6,979 nucleotides of DNA from an uncultured Rhodanobacteraceae bacterium (GTDB lineage: Bacteria > Pseudomonadota > Gammaproteobacteria > Xanthomonadales > Ahniellaceae). Shown here piece after piece: positions 1 through 5,395 of this stretch. The position numbers were made by a program, and so were the translations under genes. The DNA is taken from assembly GCA_937873105.1 (NCBI GenBank), contig CALMWD010000125.1, positions 1 through 6,979 on the forward strand, read 5' to 3'. The number at the start of each line of letters is the position of its first letter. Position 1 is the stretch's first letter. The notes beneath the pieces were generated by a model. That model did no database searches. It worked only from the letters and a program-made list of their open reading frames with translations, and had not been told where the DNA came from.

Positions 1-667
1 GTTGCGGGCCGGTGCCGCTCTGGTCGGAGATGCCGAGGTAGGTGTTGCCCGAGATCACGTTGCGCGCCGCGGGCGTGGTTCCGCCGATTGTGCTCGGGGC
101 GTTGACGCGGATGCCGATCGACGTGGCCGTGCCGTCGCCTTGCAATCCGGTGATGTCGGTGCCGATGAAACTGCCCTCGACACGATGCGGCCCCGGCGCG
201 AACAGCAGCAGGGCGGTGTGGAAATGATTGATGGCGAGGCCGCGCACGGTCATTGCGCCGCCGGCAAACAGGCCCTGGCCCGTGCCCGGGCCGCGCAGCT
301 CGATCTTCAGCACGGCATCGCTGCCGCCCTGGTCGGGCGATAACGTGTTTTCCTGCGCGCCCGTCTGGGTATAGCCGTCGATCGTCAGCGGCGCGCTGAC
401 GAAGGGCAGGTCGGCACTGGCCGTGATGCGCCAGTGGGCGGTCGCCGCCTGGAAGCCCGGGTCGGTGTTCGGGATCGCGAACTGGATGAGGTCGGCATCC
501 CCGGCCGCATTGGCGTTGTGGATGGCACCGCGCAGCGAGCAGTCGTTCGCCACGAGGTCGTTGCAGGCATTCAGCGGGGCATCGCTGGTCGTGTCGACGG
601 TGAACGTCGCTGCGCATGCGCCGCACCCGGCGGACAGCAACAGCGAGGAAAGGATCAGGCGTTGCAT
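1..667 (-). CDS. CSLREA-domain secreted right-handed beta-helix protein, C-terminus outside window
   Basis: The frame is open from ATG at 667-665 to the left edge: 222 codons and no stop, so the C-terminus is missing. The first 20 residues form a Sec signal peptide (MQRLILSSLLLSAGCGACAA). The mature start is a CSLREA-type domain: TFTVDTTSDA at 21-30 and DCSLRGAIHNANAA at 42-55, where the usual CSLREA reads CSLRGA. Then come IDGYTQTGA (96-104), a GSFIGTDITG strand turn (165-174) and IGGTTPAARNVISGN (194-208), all typical of the parallel beta-helix proteins that follow CSLREA domains. The expected location is outside the cell or on the outer membrane; no enzymatic residues are recognisable and the ligand is unknown. 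The start is supported by GGAG 9 nt upstream. S-A-G-C at 12-15 could be a weak lipobox, but cleavage by signal peptidase I near residue 20 fits better. It lies 55 nt downstream of the lipoprotein gene. The family call is confident; the function is not known. Confidence 0.85.
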   Translation of the reverse strand, partial: MQRLILSSLLLSAGCGACAATFTVDTTSDAPLNACNDLVANDCSLRGAIHNANAAGDADLIQFAIPNTDPGFQAATAHWRITASADLPFVSAPLTIDGYTQTGAQENTLSPDQGGSDAVLKIELRGPGTGQGLFAGGAMTVRGLAINHFHTALLLFAPGPHRVEGSFIGTDITGLQGDGTATSIGIRVNAPSTIGGTTPAARNVISGNTYLGISDQSGTGPQ

Positions 668-676
668 CGCGTGGAT

Positions 677-680
677 CTCC
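677..680 (-). promoter_or_regulatory. Shine-Dalgarno site of the CSLREA gene
   Basis: GGAG on the minus strand lies 9 nt before the ATG at 667. It is the only purine-rich site near this start, and it supports the choice because signal peptide and CSLREA motif follow at once. Confidence 0.55.
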
Positions 681-691
681 GGTTCTCTCGC

Positions 692-722
692 GACATACGT
701 TATTCCGCGCACGCGGCTGACA
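692..722 (-). promoter_or_regulatory. Possible internal promoter in front of the CSLREA gene
   Basis: In the 55-nt gap between the lipoprotein stop and the CSLREA start, the minus strand reads TGTCAG, a 19-nt spacer, then TATGTC. Transcription from this element would begin near 685, giving a leader of about 18 nt that still contains the GGAG site. The spacer holds a dyad, CCGCG-TG-CGCGG (705-716), that could be an operator. The same pair of hexamers occurs upstream of the delta-60 gene with an 18-nt spacer. The hexamers are not good sigma-70 consensus, so this is a weak call based on the repeated layout. Confidence 0.25.
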
Positions 723-1256
723 TCATTCGCGATAGACGAAACGACCGTCCTCGATCTTCATGACCACGCTGTCGTTGCCGGTCAGGGTGCCGCTGAACGT
801 CGCCTCGATGTGGGTCGGGTCGGCCTGCGCCACGGCCACATCGATGACCAATGCGTAGCCCATCATGCTGCCGGCGAGAAAGCGTTCGGGCGTGTGGTTC
901 GCGAGTTGCGCCACGCTGCCGTCGGCGTGGCCGGTCTCGATCGTGTAGCGGCCCGGCCCGTCGATGCCGAACAGGTTGATGTTCATCGCCTGTTCGTTCG
1001 CATCCTTGCGCCCGCGTGCACCGGCGATGAGCAGGGCGCGGTCGTAGCTAGGGGGATGGAAGGCACCGAAGACCTCGTGGTCGGCGCGCCATTCGACGCC
1101 GTCGATGCGCATGGACAGTTCATTCGGCGTTGCAGCGGCGGGCACCGTGCCCGCCGTGCTGGCGGATGCCGCTGTCGTGGTCGGCGACGCGCTGTTTCCG
1201 CACGCGGCAAGCAACAAGGCAGCAAGAGGGATGCCGAGGAAGGGGCGGGGATACAT
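723..1256 (-). CDS. Small outer-membrane-type lipoprotein, function unknown
   Basis: This is a 177-residue lipoprotein. The signal is textbook type II: MYPRP, hydrophobic FLGIPLAALLLAAC, lipobox LAAC with Cys19 as lipidation site and Gly20 at +2, which favours sorting to the outer membrane by Lol. Residues 22-45 are an Ala/Thr/Ser-rich linker. The globular part starts at ELSMRIDGVEWRAD (46-59) and alternates short strands (ALLIAGA 74-80, INLFGI 93-98, GRYTIETG 102-109, YALVIDVAVAQ 134-144) up to IEATFSGTL and MKIEDGRFVY at the end. This beta-sandwich pattern, with an opening IDG-x-W and a closing DGRF, resembles DUF6252-like lipoproteins, but I cannot confirm the family. The longer frame starting at 1412 was rejected because it would bury the signal peptide and overlap the upstream gene by 143 nt. 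The start lies 13 nt after the beta-helix stop, so co-transcription is likely and it may share a surface role with its neighbours. Confidence 0.85.
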   Translation of the reverse strand: MYPRPFLGIPLAALLLAACGNSASPTTTAASASTAGTVPAAATPNELSMRIDGVEWRADHEVFGAFHPPSYDRALLIAGARGRKDANEQAMNINLFGIDGPGRYTIETGHADGSVAQLANHTPERFLAGSMMGYALVIDVAVAQADPTHIEATFSGTLTGNDSVVMKIEDGRFVYRE

Positions 1257-1262
1257 GTGAGG

Positions 1263-1266
1263 CTCC
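1263..1266 (-). promoter_or_regulatory. Shine-Dalgarno site of the lipoprotein gene
   Basis: GGAG on the minus strand, 6 nt before the ATG at 1256, sits in the 13-nt gap after the beta-helix stop codon. It decides the start against the longer upstream frame. Confidence 0.6.
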
Positions 1267-1269
1267 AGG

Positions 1270-3306
1270 TCAGTCGTTGCGGGATTCAAAGCCGTCGGCG
1301 AACAGCACGAAGGCGGGCGGGATTTCGTGGCCCTGGCGCTCGACGGCACCGCTGTCGCAGCGCGCGTCGAGGTCAGCGTCGCCGTCAACGGGCGCGACCT
1401 GGCCGCGGGCATCGACGGTTCGGCCGCTGGTGCATTCGGCGTGGTCGATCAGCGGGCTGCCGGCCATGGGGACGAAAGCCGCCACGCTGCCGACATTGTT
1501 CGACAGCGGGTGAAGTTGCAGTGCCGCACGCGTCGCGACTGCGACGTCGGTGGCCTGCGTCGGACCGCAGTCGGCGGGCATGAAGTTCCAGCCCGCGGAC
1601 AGGATCGTGCCGGGGCCGCCGCAGGTCGGGCCGCTGGCGCCGAACACGATGCTGTTGCGAAGGGTGAGATCGCTTTGCGCGTCGACGAGATACAGCGATG
1701 CGCCGCTGTCGCCGACGCCATCCATCAGGCTCGCATGGGACAGCTGCACCTGCGACGTCAAGGTGCCGGGTGCCCCGTTGGATTCGATCGCCAGGTCGCC
1801 GCCCTGTCCGCCCACGTTCTCGGCGCGATTGCCGCTGAAGACCAGGTTGTAGAGCTGGATGCTGCCGGTGTTGCGGGCGTAGATGGCCCCGCCCGCGTCC
1901 AGGGCGACATTGTCGACGAAGCTGGCCGTTTGCATGGGCGGCGTGAACCCCTGCTGGTAGATCGCGCCGCCCTGGACGGAGGTGTTGCCTTCGAACTGCA
2001 CGCCCTCGTAGATCGGGAGATGGCTGCTGGCGTAGATCGCGCCGCCCGCCGTCGTGCTGCTGTTCTGCCGGAAGACCACGTGGCGCAGTTGCGTGTAGGC
2101 GGTGAAATCGGTGTCGCCGACGGCGAACGTGCTCTGTAAGGTCATGGCACCTCCGAGGGAGGCGGCGTTGCGTTCGAAGCGCGTGTCTTCGAGCAGCACC
2201 TGCCCGCGCGAATAGATCGCACCGCCCGTGAGGGCGAGATTGCCGACGAGACTGCAGCGGTCCATCGCGAGTTGTGCCAATGCGCCGCCGAAACCCGGCG
2301 GCGGACCGAACACGAAGGCGACGCCGCCGGCGTTGTCCGCCACGTTCTCCTCGAAGGTGCAGTCGGTGAACAGCGCCCGATTGAGGACCGAGCGCGGCGT
2401 GCCGGCGCCGGTCGCGCCGCCGCGAAGCGACAAGGCGGCACCGCTGTCGGCGCGATTGCCGATGAAGCGGACATCGGCGCCGCCCGCGACCGCACCGTCG
2501 TAAAGCACGATCGCGCCGCCGTCGCCGAACGCACGATTCTCGCGAAACTCGCTGTCGATCAGTCGGGCGTAGTCGTCTCCCACGCCGCGCAACGCCAGGG
2601 CGCCGCCTTGGGCCGCCTGATTGCCCACGAATTGCGTCCGTTCCGCATCCAGCCGCGCGAACCAGATCTGGATTGCGCCACCCTCGCCATCGACGGCGGT
2701 CGTGCGATTGTCGGAAAACAGGCTGTCGAGCACGGTCAGCGGACCGTTGCTGGCGATGGCGCCGCCGAATCCTGCGAGGTTGCCGATGAACTGGCTGCGT
2801 TCGATGCGCAGGCCGGCACCGGCTTCCACATGGATGGCGCCACCCGAGCCCTGCGCGAGCGACTCCTGGATCGTGCTGTCCGCGATCAGCACGCTGGTGG
2901 CCGTACCCATCTGGATCGCGCCTCCGTGGCTGGCGAAGGCGCGGCCGCGGCGCAGCGTGAGACCGCGGATCTCGACCTGGCTTTGCGCGCCGTTGATCGC
3001 GAGCAGGCCGGTGCTGTCCTGGCCGTCGAGCGTGACCCTGCCGCCGCCATCGACGATCGTCGCCCCGGTGAGGGTCTTGCGTGAGGTCAGCGGAATCGTC
3101 GCGGGCAACGGACCGCAATCGAACGTGAGGTTGCCGCCCGGGAAGTTCGCGCCGGGATACAACTGCCCCAGAGCAACGTCGAGCGCGGCTTCGGTGCAGG
3201 ACGCCGCGCCGCCGTTTCCGACGACGGCATCATCGGCCTGCGTGCTGTGAGCCAGCACGAAGGCAACGACGGCCAGAAGACCGCGAATCTTGGATGCAAT
3301 GGCCAT
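1270..3306 (-). CDS. Secreted Pmp-like right-handed beta-helix protein with choice-of-anchor Q end and FADGFES tail
   Basis: 678 residues. The signal peptide is MAIASKIRGLLAVVAFVLAH with likely cleavage after STQA (24). A leading domain (25-105, CTEAALDVAL, LTFDCGP, TIVDGGGRVTLDG) resembles the N-cap of CSLREA-like beta-helices. From 128 to about 537 there are roughly sixteen GGAI-like turns (for example GGAI at 128, 155, 181, 209, 361, 421, 446, 472), alternating with twelve F-x-x-N-like motifs (FIGN 173, FSDN 197, FVGN 226, FREN 254, FERN 377, FVDN 463, FSGN 490). This is the tetrapeptide pattern of chlamydial Pmp-type repeats. The end (about 598-656: LSNNVGSVAAFVPMAGSPLID, split by VDARGQ and CDSGAVE) matches the choice-of-anchor Q domain. 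There is no C-terminal beta-barrel, so it is not a classical autotransporter. The tail LFADGFESRND resembles that of the upstream protein. The start at 3306 is 1 nt after the upstream stop (TGACATG) with no clear Shine-Dalgarno, suggesting translational coupling. It probably acts as a surface adhesin or structural protein; the partner is unknown. Confidence 0.88.
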   Translation of the reverse strand: MAIASKIRGLLAVVAFVLAHSTQADDAVVGNGGAASCTEAALDVALGQLYPGANFPGGNLTFDCGPLPATIPLTSRKTLTGATIVDGGGRVTLDGQDSTGLLAINGAQSQVEIRGLTLRRGRAFASHGGAIQMGTATSVLIADSTIQESLAQGSGGAIHVEAGAGLRIERSQFIGNLAGFGGAIASNGPLTVLDSLFSDNRTTAVDGEGGAIQIWFARLDAERTQFVGNQAAQGGALALRGVGDDYARLIDSEFRENRAFGDGGAIVLYDGAVAGGADVRFIGNRADSGAALSLRGGATGAGTPRSVLNRALFTDCTFEENVADNAGGVAFVFGPPPGFGGALAQLAMDRCSLVGNLALTGGAIYSRGQVLLEDTRFERNAASLGGAMTLQSTFAVGDTDFTAYTQLRHVVFRQNSSTTAGGAIYASSHLPIYEGVQFEGNTSVQGGAIYQQGFTPPMQTASFVDNVALDAGGAIYARNTGSIQLYNLVFSGNRAENVGGQGGDLAIESNGAPGTLTSQVQLSHASLMDGVGDSGASLYLVDAQSDLTLRNSIVFGASGPTCGGPGTILSAGWNFMPADCGPTQATDVAVATRAALQLHPLSNNVGSVAAFVPMAGSPLIDHAECTSGRTVDARGQVAPVDGDADLDARCDSGAVERQGHEIPPAFVLFADGFESRND
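1699..2925 (-). repeat. Array of degenerate beta-helix coding repeats (GGAI / F-x-x-N)
   Basis: This is the coding stretch for the Pmp-like turns, residues 128 to 536. At DNA level the GGAI codons recur as GGCGGCGCGATC-like 12-mers (plus-strand GATCGCGCCGCC near 1965, 2036 and 2509, with variants near 2214 and 2924). Spacing varies from about 13 to 36 residues, and the units between these cores are diverged, so the array is old rather than freshly amplified. Confidence 0.75.
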
Positions 3307-3307
3307 G

Positions 3308-4747
3308 TCAGGGAGACTCGAAGCTGTCGTGGAACAGGAGATCGGGCAGTTGCTGCAGGCGGGCGACGGCGTAGCTTCTCGACTGGCTGGCACTGCTGTA
3401 GCTGGCGCCGACGAAAACGGGTCGCGCTTCGGCATCCAGCGCGACCGCGTTCGCCACATCGCGGCTGAGATCGATGCCATCGTCGAATCCGAACTGTGCG
3501 ATTCCCCCGATGCCGAATGACTCGTCGAGTGCGCCGTCGTCCTTCAGTCGCGCGACGACGGCGTCGCTGGGATTGCGATTGAATCGCTCGGTGACATAGG
3601 TCCCGACGATGATGATGCGACCGTCCGGCTGCACGGCGATGGCGGCCGCGCTGCTCAGTCGTGGCCCGATGCCGGGCACATCTTCCGGACGGACGCGGAT
3701 CGGCGCGAAGCCGGCGCTCCCGAACGAGGCGTCGGGCAGCCAGCCGCCGCTGCCTCGAACCAGTCGCAGCACGCCGGCCAGGGAGATCGCGTCGCCCGGA
3801 TCGCAGCCGAGAAGCACCCGGCCTGCCGGATCGATGTCGATCGAGGTGACGAAGGCGCACTGCGGCACGTACAGGCCATGGTGGCCGCCGAGCTCGGGAT
3901 CCAGCGTCCGATCCGGCCGCAGGCGGAACACACGACCGCCGTCGCCGGCACCGCTGCCGCTGCGTTCGCCGGCGAACCACAGGCCGCCGTCTGCGGCACG
4001 CGCCATCCCGCGAATGTCCAGCACGCCACCGACGTCGCCGCCCAGAAACGCCACCGGACCGTCGTCGCCGAAGGTCTCGTCGAGCGTGCCGTCGGCCTCG
4101 AAACGCATCGCGACGCCCAGCGACAACTGGCCGCCGCCGAGTACCGGGACCAGTGCCGAGCCGCTCACCACCACGCCGGTGTCGTCGCGCAGGACGTGGC
4201 GGAGTTCGACGTCGCTGGCGATCAGTTCCGGCGGGCCATCGAACGCGGTTTCGAAGCTGCCGTCACCGAAGAACGCGGTGTCGAAGCTGCCGTCGGCGAG
4301 GGTTTGAAAGACCAGGCCCTCGCGACGATCTTCCGCATCGACCGTGGCCGAGCCGACGACGATGAGTCCCTGGTCCTCGCGCAGCGCGACGTCGAAGCAC
4401 AGGTCGGTGTTGGAACCGCCACGGTCGAACGCGACATCGCCGTATCCGAAGGGCGGCAGGAAACTGCCGTCGTAGAGTTCGGCATTCGGGAGGGTGCGCA
4501 ACAGGCCGCAGTCGCGGTTGGCGAGTGCGGCGTCACGCTGGAAATCGCCGACGACGGTGATGCGCTGGTCGTCACCGATCACGATCCCGCGCGCGCTGTG
4601 ATCGCCCACGGACGCCCCCAGATAGGCGTAGTTCGGCAAGAAGAAGCCGTTGCCGTTCGCGAACGCCGGATCGAGCGCGCCGTCGGCGGCCGCTGCGCCA
4701 AAGGGCACCAGGGCCAGGGCGATGAAGCGGGCGCGGAAGGTCGGCAT
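3308..4747 (-). CDS. Secreted delta-60 repeat (DUF5122-type beta-propeller) protein with FHDSFES tail
   Basis: 479 residues from the chosen ATG. The signal peptide is MPTFRARFIALALVPFGAAA, cleaved near 20-21. Delta-60 repeats follow, with the pattern DGxLDxxFG, then about 40 residues, then a DGRIIIVG-like strand: DGALDPAF 22, DGSFDTAF 152, DGTLDETFG 219, DRTLDPEL 279, WLPDASFG 336, DGALDESFG 404. Matching strands are QRITVVG (61), QGLIVVG (126), GRVLLG (309), GRIIIVG (376) and ARPVFVG (441). Such proteins are predicted beta-propellers; no catalytic residues are visible. The tail LFHDSFESP parallels that of the next gene. An in-frame ATG at 4804 would add 19 residues, but it gives a long charged leader before the hydrophobic core and overlaps the candidate promoter, so 4747 is preferred. 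Neither start has a strong ribosome site. It is the first gene of the minus-strand group, and its TGA is 1 nt before the next ATG. Confidence 0.85.
   Translation of the reverse strand: MPTFRARFIALALVPFGAAAADGALDPAFANGNGFFLPNYAYLGASVGDHSARGIVIGDDQRITVVGDFQRDAALANRDCGLLRTLPNAELYDGSFLPPFGYGDVAFDRGGSNTDLCFDVALREDQGLIVVGSATVDAEDRREGLVFQTLADGSFDTAFFGDGSFETAFDGPPELIASDVELRHVLRDDTGVVVSGSALVPVLGGGQLSLGVAMRFEADGTLDETFGDDGPVAFLGGDVGGVLDIRGMARAADGGLWFAGERSGSGAGDGGRVFRLRPDRTLDPELGGHHGLYVPQCAFVTSIDIDPAGRVLLGCDPGDAISLAGVLRLVRGSGGWLPDASFGSAGFAPIRVRPEDVPGIGPRLSSAAAIAVQPDGRIIIVGTYVTERFNRNPSDAVVARLKDDGALDESFGIGGIAQFGFDDGIDLSRDVANAVALDAEARPVFVGASYSSASQSRSYAVARLQQLPDLLFHDSFESP
4241..4294 (-). repeat. 24-nt direct repeat, period 30 nt, inside the delta-60 gene
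   Basis: Positions 4241-4264 and 4271-4294 agree at 23 of 24 bases. The period is 30 nt, so the frame is kept, and the protein shows DGSFDTAFFG followed by DGSFETAFDG (residues 152-171). The near identity suggests a fairly recent slippage duplication of a delta-60 core. Confidence 0.85.
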
Positions 4748-4786
4748 GGGCAGCGGTCTCGCGACGCGGAGGGGCGTCTTCGATGG

Positions 4787-4816
4787 CACATACGCCGTCT
4801 CCATCCAGACCTGACA
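4787..4816 (-). promoter_or_regulatory. Candidate promoter of the minus-strand surface-protein group
   Basis: The minus strand reads TGTCAG (4816-4811), an 18-nt spacer and TATGTG (4792-4787). The predicted start of transcription is near 4780, leaving about 33 nt of leader before the ATG at 4747. The spacer carries a short dyad, GTCT-N6-AGAC (4797-4810). The same hexamer pair precedes the CSLREA gene. Placing the promoter here argues against the alternative ATG at 4804. Weak match to any consensus. Confidence 0.28.
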
Positions 4817-4822
4817 CGCCGT

Positions 4823-4828
4823 TACACT
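4823..4828 (+). promoter_or_regulatory. Possible -10 element of the sigma factor gene (leaderless start)
   Basis: TACACT ends 6 nt before the ATG at 4835 and matches TATAAT at four of six positions. No Shine-Dalgarno lies between it and the ATG. If it is the -10, transcription would start at or next to the A of the ATG, giving a leaderless mRNA. No convincing -35 hexamer is seen 16-18 nt upstream (4799-4806). Confidence 0.3.
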
Positions 4829-4834
4829 CCAGCC

Positions 4835-5392
4835 ATGAGTTCAGGCGAAGTCACCGAGCTGGTGCAGCGTTGGCGCGACGGCGACGGCGATGCCTTGCCG
4901 TCGCTGCTGCCGATGGTGTATGCCGACCTGCGCCGGATCGCCGCGCAGCAGCTGCGCGCGAACATCGGCCACGACACCCTGCAACCCACGGCCCTGGTCA
5001 ACGACGTGTTCGTGCGCCTGCTCGGCTCCGAACGCGTCGATATCACCGACCGCAAGCACTTCTTCACGACCGCGGCCAAATTGATGCGCCAGGTCCTGGT
5101 CGACCGCGCCCGCGCCAAGTCGCGCGACAAGCGCGGCGGCGACTGGCAACGCGTCGACCTGGTCGAGGCCGCGGCGCTGCCGATCGATGCCGATACCGAC
5201 CTGCCGGCGCTCGACGAAGCGCTGCGCAAGCTCGCGCAGCTCGATCCGCGGGTGGCCGAGGTGGTCGAGCTGCGCTGTTTCGGCGGTCTGGAAGTGAGCG
5301 AGGTCGCGGCCCTGCTCGGGATCGACGAGCGCACCGTCTATCGCGACTGGGCGATGGCGCGGTCCTGGCTGCGCCAGCAACTCGCGGGCTGA
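4835..5392 (+). CDS. ECF-type RNA polymerase sigma factor, TIGR02999 (Sig-70_X6) family
   Basis: 185 residues, the usual length for the family. Region 2 spans about 1-95: VTELVQRWRDGD, LLPMVYADLRRIAAQQLR, then the family signature LQPTALVNDVFVRLL (49-63), RKHFFTTAAKLMRQVLVDRAR (73-93) and DKRGGDW (98-104). Region 4 spans about 126-183: ALRKLAQLDPRVAEVVELRCFGGL and the helix-turn-helix VSEVAALLGIDERTVYRDWAMARSWL (154-179). It directs core RNA polymerase to specific promoters in the cytoplasm. There is no anti-sigma gene next to it; the partner is the kinase starting 3 nt after the stop. The DAED-like acidic patch normal in ECF region 2.2 is replaced here by QPTA (50-53), putting Thr52 where an acidic residue is expected. 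In EcfP-type sigma factors, phosphorylation of such a threonine by a linked kinase supplies the missing charge. The frame is open upstream to 3878, but that stretch is antisense to the delta-60 gene and the family N-terminus fits this ATG. Confidence 0.93.
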   Translation: MSSGEVTELVQRWRDGDGDALPSLLPMVYADLRRIAAQQLRANIGHDTLQPTALVNDVFVRLLGSERVDITDRKHFFTTAAKLMRQVLVDRARAKSRDKRGGDWQRVDLVEAAALPIDADTDLPALDEALRKLAQLDPRVAEVVELRCFGGLEVSEVAALLGIDERTVYRDWAMARSWLRQQLAG

Positions 5393-5395
5393 ACG

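Noticed and set aside
705..716. CCGCG/CGCGG hairpin as terminator between the lipoprotein and CSLREA genes
   Set aside because: The stem is 5 bp with a 2-nt loop and no T-run follows on either strand. An operator role is kept only as a possibility.
1257..1412. Longer start for the lipoprotein (ATG at 1412)
   Set aside because: The extension overlaps the beta-helix gene, lacks family features and precedes a perfect type II signal peptide with its own ribosome site.
1270..1500. Autotransporter barrel at the end of the beta-helix protein
   Set aside because: The last 80 residues match a choice-of-anchor Q domain and a short polar tail; no alternating barrel strands or terminal aromatic residue are present.
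423..1583. 386-residue plus-strand frame
   Set aside because: It crosses three real minus-strand genes and their gaps, is rich in Arg/Ala/Gly as usual for shadows of GC-rich genes, and has no signal peptide or domain.
2272..3084. 270-residue plus-strand frame opposite the beta-helix repeats
   Set aside because: It mirrors the repeat codons on the other strand; no start site or conserved domain, and the minus-strand product is a clear repeat protein.
3308..3480. Longer start for the beta-helix protein (ATG at 3480)
   Set aside because: It would add 58 residues overlapping the end of the delta-60 gene and place a clear signal peptide in the interior.
3878..4834. Open plus-strand frame that would extend the sigma factor by about 319 residues at its N-terminus
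   Set aside because: It lies antisense to the delta-60 gene, has no recognisable domain, and the family N-terminus matches the ATG at 4835. Long antisense frames are expected in DNA this GC-rich.
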